64,000 bases of DNA, from positions 1,674,001 through 1,738,000 of the forward strand of contig NZ_CP046973.1 in assembly GCF_009792235.1 (NCBI RefSeq). The letters are read 5' to 3'. Of the stretch, positions 51,165 through 59,200 are shown in pieces; position 1 is the stretch's first letter, and every line of letters begins with the position of its first letter. Both the position numbers and the translations under genes were made by a program. Under the pieces are notes generated by a model. That model saw only the letters and a program-made list of their open reading frames with translations, made no database searches and was not told where the DNA came from. The DNA is from Microcystis aeruginosa FD4. GTDB taxonomy: Bacteria > Cyanobacteriota > Cyanobacteriia > Cyanobacteriales > Microcystaceae.

Positions 51165-51264
51165 CGCTTATTTAACCTGAAAAAAGAGGGGTCGCAGGCA
51201 GGCACGGATTTCCATTCTATATATAAGTATCTGTCAAGGGCGGGGATTTGTCAAGGGTTTTTCT
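51165..51264. repeat. Dispersed GCAGGCAGGCACGGAT repeat, copy 4
   Basis: It is the same as copy 3 and lies about 155 bp upstream of the intact ATPase gene. Confidence 0.8.
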
Positions 51265-51382
51265 GAAAAAATCTGCCAGAATTTGGCCGGTAGAAAAGAC
51301 AAGTGATCGCCAGATATTGGATAGGTATAGAAACGCGGGATAAGAGATTGTTTCACTTTTCCCTGTGAGCTACAATAAGCAG

Positions 51383-51415
51383 ATGAGCAAGAGGATAGGA
51401 TTACGGGAGTTTTGA
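51383..51415 (+). CDS. Ten-codon upstream reading frame in the ATPase leader
   Basis: ATG 51383 encodes MSKRIGLREF and a TGA that ends two bases before the ATPase ATG. The same frame is kept in both truncated leader copies (MSKRIGLQEF at 44465, MSKRIGLREF at 47189). It could couple translation or act as a leader peptide. Its translation is inference. Confidence 0.35.
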   Translation: MSKRIGLREF

Positions 51416-51417
51416 CA

Positions 51418-52587
51418 ATGCGGTTACTACGGGTTCAAGTTCCTGATTTTCGAGTGTTAAAGAATATTGATATTAGTTTTGAGAAAGACTTTTTTCCCCA
51501 GATCTTCCCTATCGGTAGTCAAAATGGCGGTGGCAAAAGTACCCTTCTACAATTAATTTTTATCCTGCTTCATTGTTCTGGTGATCCAGAAAAGATAGAA
51601 TACGTTGTAAATTTACTGCATCGATGTCAACTAGAAGATGAGTTAGACCAGAAACCCTTGGCTATTTTTGAAATTTTAACCGACAATCGGGAAGAAGTGA
51701 AACTAGAATTTTTTATTTGCAGCGATGCCTATGTAAAAAATTTACTATCTAACCTTGACGGACAAAAAGAAGATTTAGATACTGTTAACGTTGATGATCG
51801 TCTTCTAGCAATGTTCAAAAATATTTTGGAAAGAAATGGGTTGGTATATCTTTGTCAAGCAAACAACCAGAAGAATGAAAAAATATTTTTGCTGTATAAA
51901 TTTAGTCAAGCCATCCAAGAAGAATTTCAATTATTCATGAAAGAATTATCCTCAAAAATATTTTTAGCAGCACCTTCAACGCAAGTTTTTATCTTTTTAC
52001 CTAAAGCTACAAACAAGAGTCTTTTTCAGATAAATCAAGGGAATACAGACTCTAGTAACTATTATTTAGCCATGGCAGATATTAAAAAGAAACTTAGCAA
52101 CTTATTTACCTACGATTTTCTGCCCGTTGAGCTATTGATTAATTACTTTATCATGGCTCGTGATCAAGATTTTGCTCAAGCTATAGAAACGGGTGAATAT
52201 GGAAATAATTATCAACTAATACGGCAAAACTTAAATTCAATTTTATCCGACAAAGAAATTAATTTAGATAAAGATATATCGGGGATTACCTTTAAATTCA
52301 AAGGAGATATAAACGGAGAAGAATTATATCCAGAGGATTTGAGTCATGGGGAACTGAAGCGATTAAGTATCTATCTGTGGCTAAAGTATCGTAGGATAAA
52401 AGATGCGATTGTATTGATGGATGAAATTGAGATTGCTCTCCATCCCGACTGGCAATATAAAATTATTGAGGACTTGCAGGAATGGGAACCTAGCAATCAA
52501 TATATCTTAGCCACTCATTCCTATGAACTCTGTCAAGCTTTAACTCCCGCTCATGTTAAAGAGATAGAACCGAAACTATTTAAATAA
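51418..52587 (+). CDS. AAA/ABC-type ATPase of a two-gene defence-like module
   Basis: The 389-residue protein has Walker A GSQNGGGKST (residues 33-42), an ABC-like signature LSHGELKRLSIYLWLKYRR, Walker B AIVLMDEIEIALHPDW and the switch ILATHSYELCQ. This is the SMC/OLD-like AAA_15/AAA_21 group, with a helical insert of about 230 residues between Walker A and the signature. Such ATPases sense phage or sense DNA ends in OLD, Gabija, PARIS and retron systems. ATG 51418 is preceded by GGGAG. The next gene starts 18 bp downstream. It is complete, unlike the two leader fragments to its left. Confidence 0.9.
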   Translation: MRLLRVQVPDFRVLKNIDISFEKDFFPQIFPIGSQNGGGKSTLLQLIFILLHCSGDPEKIEYVVNLLHRCQLEDELDQKPLAIFEILTDNREEVKLEFFICSDAYVKNLLSNLDGQKEDLDTVNVDDRLLAMFKNILERNGLVYLCQANNQKNEKIFLLYKFSQAIQEEFQLFMKELSSKIFLAAPSTQVFIFLPKATNKSLFQINQGNTDSSNYYLAMADIKKKLSNLFTYDFLPVELLINYFIMARDQDFAQAIETGEYGNNYQLIRQNLNSILSDKEINLDKDISGITFKFKGDINGEELYPEDLSHGELKRLSIYLWLKYRRIKDAIVLMDEIEIALHPDWQYKIIEDLQEWEPSNQYILATHSYELCQALTPAHVKEIEPKLFK

Positions 52588-52605
52588 AGATTGAGAAACT
52601 AACCC

Positions 52606-53559
52606 ATGAGTCTTAGAGAAACGGAACTTTTAGAACATTGTCAATTTATTCTGGCAAACCGTCAAATTCGTAATAAATTTGTCATCCTCTGTGAAGGGGA
52701 AATCAAAAAAACTGCCGGCAGGTTATCTCCTCAATCCTATCGAGCTATGGAAGATTTTCCCGATGCTAATTTTTATAAAGCTTGTGTTCCTAGGGATTGG
52801 AGACAAAAGATACCGACTTTTTTTAACTGTGGTGATAGAAATGATGTTTTAAATACTTACTTTCATCTTTTGCGTTTGCATGAACAGAACCCAGAAGCTT
52901 CTTATTTAAATCCCCAGCAGCTTTTCGCTATCGTCGATTTGGACTTACAAAATAAAAGTTTAGATGATTCCTACCCATTTAAGTATTTAGAGGAAATTTT
53001 TGAGGACTTATATGAAAAATCACTGATTAAAGTCAATCAGGTTGGACAGCATAGAATCTGGGTAACGGGATTGATTCATAAAGAGTCCTATTTTATTTTC
53101 CCCGATATTCAATCAATTCTTAGCGAACATTCGGCTGTTTATCGAGATTCCGCTGCTAGACTAGAAAAGATTTATCTTGATATGGCAGATAAAATTAAGG
53201 ATGATGCCGATTTAAAAAATAATTTTTCCAGAGTTAAAGGGAGAATCTCTCATTGTCAAAACCTAGAGCTATCGGAAGTGGAGAAATTACAGCTATCTTG
53301 GCAAAAACAATATCAAGTTAGCCACGACAATAGCCAATCGGAATTAGTGCTGGCTCTGTTGACTATCAAAAAAGCGAAGCAATACTGGTTACAAGTTGAA
53401 CCTCCAGGGGACTATACATCACCCCCAGAAAGATATAGAGAACAACTGGCATTACAAATAGGAAGATTCTATTCCGACAATAGCGATAATCCCAGCTGCC
53501 ATATTTCCCATCTCCTAAAACTGCTGAAGCTAGAATTAAACCCCAGGGAGCAGGAATAA
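52606..53559 (+). CDS. TOPRIM/DUF4435-like partner of the ATPase
   Basis: The 317-residue protein has features of a TOPRIM nuclease: FVILCEGE with Glu30-Gly31, a D-x-D pair Asp111/Asp113 in LFAIVDLDLQN, and IHKESYFIFPD with Glu160, which recalls the ENYL-type motif of DUF4435/AriB proteins. This assignment is by pattern only. The C-terminal half is helical and unfamiliar. Its position 18 bp after the ATPase suggests a co-expressed effector. Alternatives are an unrelated regulatory partner or a degenerate nuclease. Confidence 0.8.
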   Translation: MSLRETELLEHCQFILANRQIRNKFVILCEGEIKKTAGRLSPQSYRAMEDFPDANFYKACVPRDWRQKIPTFFNCGDRNDVLNTYFHLLRLHEQNPEASYLNPQQLFAIVDLDLQNKSLDDSYPFKYLEEIFEDLYEKSLIKVNQVGQHRIWVTGLIHKESYFIFPDIQSILSEHSAVYRDSAARLEKIYLDMADKIKDDADLKNNFSRVKGRISHCQNLELSEVEKLQLSWQKQYQVSHDNSQSELVLALLTIKKAKQYWLQVEPPGDYTSPPERYREQLALQIGRFYSDNSDNPSCHISHLLKLLKLELNPREQE

Positions 53560-53570
53560 ATCTAATCGCA

Positions 53571-53667
53571 TTATTTAACCTGAAAAAAGAGGGGTCGCAG
53601 GCAGGCACGGATTTCCATTCTATATATAAGTATCTGTCAAGGGCGGGGATTTGTCAAGGGTTTTTCT
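53571..53667. repeat. Dispersed GCAGGCAGGCACGGAT repeat, copy 5
   Basis: It lies directly behind the TOPRIM-like gene and next to the 3' end of DUF29. With copy 6 it flanks the DUF29 gene as a direct repeat. Confidence 0.8.
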
Positions 53668-53686
53668 GAAAAAATCTGCCGGAATT

Positions 53687-54127
53687 TCAGGGGAGAAAAT
53701 CGGAATCGAGGATTTGTTCGGGACTATAGGGGCAGCTTTCGGCAAAGATAGCGGCCGGCAATTCGCTTTTTTGTCGGACTCGCTTCACTGCTTTGGGGTA
53801 AATAACCGCAATTCTGGTTAAAAAATAGTTATAAAGGGTTTTTGACTCCAATAAAAGTTCTAATTCCACCCGAAAGTTACCGATTTCGTCCTGCCATCCC
53901 TTCGCACATCTTTCTCGTTCCCCCGGCCAGTATTGGTAGAGAAGCAGATGAATGAGTAATTGCAGGAGATAACTATCTACTTTATGTCTCTGTTCATTCC
54001 CCAAAGCTTCGATTTCTTCCCTGAGATGTTCCCAATCTAATACATCTGTCTGTCTTTGTCGCAGTTGTTTGGCCGTTTCTTCTAACCAAGCAGGATAATC
54101 TTGTTCGTATAAGTCTTTAATTGTCAT
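53687..54127 (-). CDS. DUF29 family protein
   Basis: The 146-residue protein has LYEQDYPAWLEETAKQLRQR, LDWEHLREEIEALGNEQRHK, LLQLLIHLLLYQYWPG and CPYSPEQILDSDFLP, the full DUF29 pattern. Its role is unknown. It is framed by two copies of the GCAGGCAGGCACGGAT repeat in the same orientation, so it looks like a movable cassette. Fragments of its 5' end lie at 46833 and 51027. Confidence 0.9.
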   Translation of the reverse strand: MTIKDLYEQDYPAWLEETAKQLRQRQTDVLDWEHLREEIEALGNEQRHKVDSYLLQLLIHLLLYQYWPGERERCAKGWQDEIGNFRVELELLLESKTLYNYFLTRIAVIYPKAVKRVRQKSELPAAIFAESCPYSPEQILDSDFLP

Positions 54128-54149
54128 CCCCTGTCTTCTTTATTCCTTG

Positions 54150-54246
54150 CGCTTATTTGACCTGAAAAAAGAGGGTTTGCAGGCAGGCACGGATTCCCAT
54201 TCTATATATAACCGTATGTCAAGTGCGGGGATTTGTCAAGGGTTTT
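54150..54246. repeat. Dispersed GCAGGCAGGCACGGAT repeat, copy 6
   Basis: The copy reads GCTTATTTGACCTG to GTCAAGGGTTTTGAC, with the centre TATATATAACCGTATG differing from other copies. It lies between the DUF29 and znuC genes. Confidence 0.78.
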
Positions 54247-54269
54247 GACAGTAGAAAGGGAGAAACCTT

Positions 54270-54965
54270 TTAGCAATACACTTGTTCTAACATAGCGGCA
54301 GTGAGAGATTTTTGGCCGTGATAATAGAGACGACGATTGAGACAACCGATCGATTTAACATAGGTAGATAGGGTTCCCAGATCATGGGAAATAATTAAAA
54401 TAGTCATCCACTCATTCAATTCTTGCAACAGGGAAAAAATACTAGCACGCATCTGGGGATCGACACTGGCAGTGGGTTCATCTAAAATCAAGAGACGGGG
54501 TTCTACTGCTAAAGCGCGAGCGATATAAACTCGTTGGCGCTGTCCTCCCGAAAGTTCAGCAATCGACCTTTTTTTCAACGCTAACATTCCCACACTATCT
54601 AAAGCTTTATCTACCCTTACCTCATCTTTTTTACTATAGCCTTGCCAGAGTTTTTTGCTGCTCAATCTCCCCATTTTCACCACCTCACCCACAGTGATGG
54701 GAAATGAGCGATCGCATTCGACAAACTGCGGCACATAACCGACTAATTCCCGACCTTTTTGGACACTTTGCCCCAAAATACTGACTTCTCCGCGCCAAGG
54801 TTTAATTAATCCCAGTAAAACCTTTAGGAGGGTAGTTTTTCCTCCTCCATTCGGGCCGATAATTCCCAGAAAATCCAGTTCTTGAATGGTTAAATTAATA
54901 TCTTCGAGGATGGGTTCCTGTTCGTAGCCGGCCCAGAGATTACTAATGGTAATGATCGTTGACAT
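54270..54965 (-). CDS. znuC: Zinc/manganese ABC transporter ATPase
   Basis: The 231-residue ATPase has Walker A GPNGGGKTTLLKVL, signature ELSGGQRQRVYIARAL, Walker B LLILDEPTASVDP and ILIISHDLGTLS. It pairs with the binding protein encoded just upstream. The family covers zinc and manganese; zinc is favoured by the histidine-rich binding protein and the Zur-like boxes. No permease gene follows; the next 140 bp hold a repeat and then the DUF29 gene. Confidence 0.9.
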   Translation of the reverse strand: MSTIITISNLWAGYEQEPILEDINLTIQELDFLGIIGPNGGGKTTLLKVLLGLIKPWRGEVSILGQSVQKGRELVGYVPQFVECDRSFPITVGEVVKMGRLSSKKLWQGYSKKDEVRVDKALDSVGMLALKKRSIAELSGGQRQRVYIARALAVEPRLLILDEPTASVDPQMRASIFSLLQELNEWMTILIISHDLGTLSTYVKSIGCLNRRLYYHGQKSLTAAMLEQVYC

Positions 54966-54975
54966 ATACAAACAA

Positions 54976-55899
54976 TTACTGATTTAAAACTGTGGCCATT
55001 TTTTGGGAAACTTGTCGCAGGTTTTCACTCCAATTTTCAGCAAAGGCACTAATAGGGATTACCTGTCCCCCAATTTCCCTCGCAATAGTTTCGGCACTTT
55101 TTTGGCTAAATTCTGGTTGAGTAAAAATAACTTTTATATTCTCTTTTTTTGCCTGTTGGATTAGTTGACTCAACTGGGCAGCACTGGGTTCATTGCCTTC
55201 GATTTGGATTGCAATCATCTCTAAACCGTAATCTTGGGCAAAATAGCCCCATTCGGGATGAAATACCAGAAATTTTTTGTTTTTAATCCCTGCCAAGTTT
55301 TGCCGAATTTCTTGATCTAATGCGTCTAACTCCTGACGGAATTTTTCCAAGTTAGCCCGATAGATGGCTGCCTGACCCGGATCGAGTTGTGCTAGGGTTT
55401 GATAAATAGTCTCTGCTTGTGCTTTGACTCGTTTTGGGGATAACCAAATATGGGGATCTAGGGTGTTTTTTCCGGCTTGATGTTTTTCTTCCTTGCTGTG
55501 ATCATGATCGTGATTATGTTCTGCTGTCAAAGGGATTTTATCTACCCCTTGACTGGTATCGACGATTAACATCTGTTGGTTAACACTGTTTAAGCGATCT
55601 TTCCAAGCATCTTCTAAGGATACACCGATTTTAAAGTAGGCTTGCGATCGGGCTGTGGTTTTTAATTGTTCGGGTTTTGGTTCATAGGTGTGGGGATCTG
55701 TCCCGGGTTGAATCATGGCATTAACACTGACTCTATCACCGCCGATGCGTTTGACGAAATATTCCTGCGGTAAGATACTCACTGTCACCTGTAGGGGTGT
55801 CTTTGCTTCCTTTTCCTTGACCGAGGGACCACTACAAGCGGTTAAGCTGGCTATAGTCATTGTTAAAGCAATCGCTGTTAACTGGAAATTTTTACCCAT
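54976..55899 (-). CDS. znuA: Zinc ABC transporter substrate-binding lipoprotein
   Basis: The 307-residue protein has a lipobox LTAC at residues 19-22, the cluster A-I fold with VSILPQEYFVKRIGGDRVSV and GTDPHTYEPKPEQL, and a flexible loop HNHDHDHSKEEKHQ that is typical of zinc-binding members. The histidine in DPHIWLSPKRVK and the Glu/His in FHPEWGYFAQDYGL complete the metal site. It lies 11 bp before znuC on the same strand. Two Zur-like boxes overlap its promoter. Confidence 0.93.
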   Translation of the reverse strand: MGKNFQLTAIALTMTIASLTACSGPSVKEKEAKTPLQVTVSILPQEYFVKRIGGDRVSVNAMIQPGTDPHTYEPKPEQLKTTARSQAYFKIGVSLEDAWKDRLNSVNQQMLIVDTSQGVDKIPLTAEHNHDHDHSKEEKHQAGKNTLDPHIWLSPKRVKAQAETIYQTLAQLDPGQAAIYRANLEKFRQELDALDQEIRQNLAGIKNKKFLVFHPEWGYFAQDYGLEMIAIQIEGNEPSAAQLSQLIQQAKKENIKVIFTQPEFSQKSAETIAREIGGQVIPISAFAENWSENLRQVSQKMATVLNQ

Positions 55900-55915
55900 C
55901 GGAGTTAACTGAGTC

Positions 55916-55960
55916 TGATTATGATTCTCATCTTATCACAGTCGGTGAGAATCGTTATCA
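55916..55960. promoter_or_regulatory. Two Zur-like boxes upstream of znuA
   Basis: TGATTATGATTCTCA (55916-55930) and TGAGAATCGTTATCA (55946-55960) each match the TGATAAT-N-ATTATCA type of Zur box at all but two positions. Their starts are 30 bp apart, about three helical turns, and lie 17 and 47 bp before the znuA start codon. Repression by zinc-loaded Zur is the likely outcome. Confidence 0.72.
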
Positions 55961-56029
55961 TTCTGAAAATATTGCCAGTATAGATATACTATCTTTGCCA
56001 TCAATTAAAAAATTTTTTCTTGCCAACCA

Positions 56030-56100
56030 ACGCTTGACATGATATTATATAGATAATGGAAAATCCGTGCGCCTGCGACCCCCTCTGGTCAAGTCAAATA
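56030..56100. repeat. Dispersed GCAGGCAGGCACGGAT repeat, copy 7, inverted and shortened
   Basis: CGCTTGACATGATATTATAT, then AATCCGTGCGCCTGCGACC, is the complement of the family core with several changes. It lies between the divergent znuA and mfd genes. Confidence 0.6.
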
Positions 56101-56157
56101 AAGCCCAAAAAAATTAGCCCCAAAAAGTAGTCGCTGAACTGAAAACTCACAACTGAT

Positions 56158-56256
56158 ACTCGTTAAGACTGCACCGGAGTGCCAGAGTTGGGAGAGGAAG
56201 CCTGAGCATTTGTACTAAAACTCCCAAGAGGCAGTGTAAATTCAGGAGAGCTTAAC
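56158..56256. mobile_element. Shared 100-bp element upstream of mfd
   Basis: The sequence from ACTCGTTAAGACTGCACCGG to CAGGAGAGCTTAAC recurs, inverted in the window, at 63185-63289 upstream of the TPR gene. Relative to the downstream genes the orientation is the same. The ends (TAAGACTGCAC and the complement of GAGAGCTTA) form imperfect inverted repeats, so it may be a MITE; a shared 5' leader RNA is the alternative. Confidence 0.6.
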
Positions 56257-56283
56257 TAAAAACCGAGCGCCGATCACTAAAAA

Positions 56284-59200
56284 ATGACTTTTGCCTCCGT
56301 TATTCGCAACATTGAAAAATCGCCTCTAACTGCCGAACTTATCCAAAAACTGGAGAAAAACGGCAATTTAACCCTAACTGGCCTTGCCCGCTTACCGAAA
56401 GGATTAATAAGCACAGCTTTTGCCCGTTGTCAAGGAAAAAATCTTGTAATTATCTGTGCCAATCTAGAAGAAGCGGCACGTTGGGCTGCCCAATTAGAAG
56501 CGATGACGTGGAAAGGTGTTTTCTTTTATCCCACCTCGGAAGCTTGCCCCTACGAGACATTTAATCGGGAATCCGAGATGATTTGGGGACAGATGCAGGT
56601 ATTATCGGCAATCAGTCATCAAGATGCCGGAATTGCGATCGTTACCACCGAAAAGGCCCTGCAGCCCCATTTACCCCCTAGAGAGGTTTTCGAGCAATAT
56701 AGCGATAATTTTGCGGTAGGAAGGGTTATAGAAGCCAAAAACCTCGATCTAACCCTAGCTAGATTAGGATATGAACGGGTTTCACTGGTAGAAACCGAAG
56801 GGCAATGGAGTCGTCGCGGCGATATCGTTGATATTTTCCCAGTTTCGGCAGAATTACCGGTCAGGTTAGAATTTTTCGGCGATGAATTGGAAAAATTGCG
56901 AGAATTTGACCCTGCAACCCAAAGATCGCTGGATTCTATCCCCAATCTGCTTCTTACTCCCACTAGCTTTGCGGCGATGATTGCCCCTTCTCTTCCCCCG
57001 ACAGTGGCCGATTATCTGGGGGCCGAAGAGCGAGAAAAATTGGCTAATGGCATTTATCCAGAGGGAATTGAGCGATTTTTAGGCTTGTCCTTCAGTCAAT
57101 CTGCTTCTTTATTGGATTATCTCCCTGAAAATAGTCTTATTGCCTTTGATGAACTAGAAAGCTGTCAAGCTAGAAGCGATCGCTGGATAGAATATATTGA
57201 GGAACGCTGGCAAGAGATAGAACCAGCTTTACCGAAAATTCACCGTTCTTTTGGCGAATCTCTGCAAATATCGGCCAAATTTACCCATCTCTACCTCTCG
57301 GAAATAGACGATCACCTGTCCGAAAATAGCCTTAATCTCTCCAGTCGTCCGATTCCCACCAATGCGGGACAATTCGCCAAACTAGCGGAAATTTTACGGG
57401 GAAAAAGAGAGATTTATAGCGGTATTAAAGTAAATAAGTATGCTACATGGTTAATATCTGCCCAACCCTCCCGCACAGTCTCGTTATTACAGGAACACGA
57501 CTGTCCAGCCCAATTTATCCCCAATCCCCTCGATTTTGGGGCGATCGAGCGCTTAATCATTCAAAACACCGCTACAGCCCTAAAATACTCAGGATTAGCG
57601 GAATTAGAAGGTTTTATCCTCCCCACCTATCGCATAGTCGTCGTTACTGATCGAGAGTTCTTCGGACAACATCTTTTAAATACTGCCGGTTACGTCCGCA
57701 AACGTCGGCAAGCAGCCTCGGTACAGGTGGACGTGAATAAACTCCGTCCCCTGGATTTTGTAGTACATAAACACCATGGAGTCGGACAGTTTATCAAACT
57801 AGAAAAGCAGGAAAGCACAATTGGCGGAGTAGTGCAAGGTCGAGATTATCTAGTTATTAAGTATGCCGATGGATTATTGCGGGTTCCTGCCGATTCTCTT
57901 GATAATCTCTCCCGTTATCGTCATACAGGTAGTCAAGCACCCGAATTACATAAAATCTCTGGCAAAGCGTGGGAAGCGACGAAAGCCCGCGTTAGGAAGT
58001 CGGTTAAGAAGTTAGCGGTTGATTTAATCAATATTTACGCCCAACGCGCCCAAAAATCGGGTTTTGCCTATCCGATGGATAATCCCTGGCAGCGGGAGTT
58101 AGAGGATGCTTTTCCCTACCAACCCACTGCGGATCAACTGAAAGCGATACAGGATGTGAAACGGGATTTAGAAAGCGATCGCCCAATGGATCGCTTAGTC
58201 TGTGGGGATGTGGGTTTTGGTAAGACAGAAGTGGCCATTCGTGCTATTTTTAAAGCTGTCACCACGGGTCATAAACAGGTGGCTTTATTAGCACCAACAA
58301 CGATTTTAACCCAACAACATTATCACACCCTGAAAGAACGTTTTGCTCCCTATCCCATTAATGTGGGTTTATTAAATCGTTTTCGCACCAATTCCGAGAA
58401 AAAAGATATCGTCCAGCGCTTGAAAACGGGGGAATTGGATATAGTGGTGGGGACGCAGTTGTTATTGAGTAAAGCGGTGGAGTTTAAAGATTTAGGATTA
58501 TTGGTAATTGATGAAGAACAGCGTTTTGGGGTCAATCAAAAGGAGAAAATTAAGGCTTTTAAAAGTAATATTGATGTGTTAACTTTGAGTGCGACACCGA
58601 TTCCCCGGACTCTTTATATGTCCCTTTCTGGGGTGCGAGAAATGAGTTTAATTACCACACCTCCCCCCTCTCGTCGTCCCATCCAAACCCACCTTTCTAG
58701 TTATAATTCTGATGTGATTAGAACGGCAATTCGCAATGAATTGGATCGGGGGGGACAGATTTTTTATGTAGTACCCAGAATCGAGGGAATTGAAGAAAAA
58801 GCGGCAGCAATTCAAGGGATGATTCCTGGTGCGAGAATTGCCATCGGCCATGGTCGTATGGATGAGTCCGAATTAGAGACCACCATGTTAGCATTTAATA
58901 ATGGGGAAGCGGATATCTTAGTTTGTACGACTATTGTGGAGTCAGGGTTAGATATTCCCAGAGTTAACACGATTATCATTGAAGATGCCCAAAAATTCGG
59001 TTTAGCGCAACTCTATCAACTGCGAGGACGGGTGGGGCGATCGGGAGTACAAGCGCACGCTTGGTTACTTTATCCAGCTAAGGGAGAACTAACAGAAACC
59101 GCTCGGGAAAGATTAAAGGCAATTCAAGAATTTACCCAGTTAGGATCGGGGTATCAATTAGCGACTAGGGATCTGGAAATTCGCGGTGCGGGTAACTTAT

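Larger units (their letters stand above)
50264..51519. repeat. 1.25-kb direct repeat, copy B
   Basis: This copy matches 46070-47325 at an offset of 4194 bp and runs on into the intact ATPase gene. The two copies flank about 2.9 kb containing the RAYT element, the coiled-coil gene, HicAB, the RTX gene and a MITE. Recombination between them would delete that segment. Confidence 0.95.
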
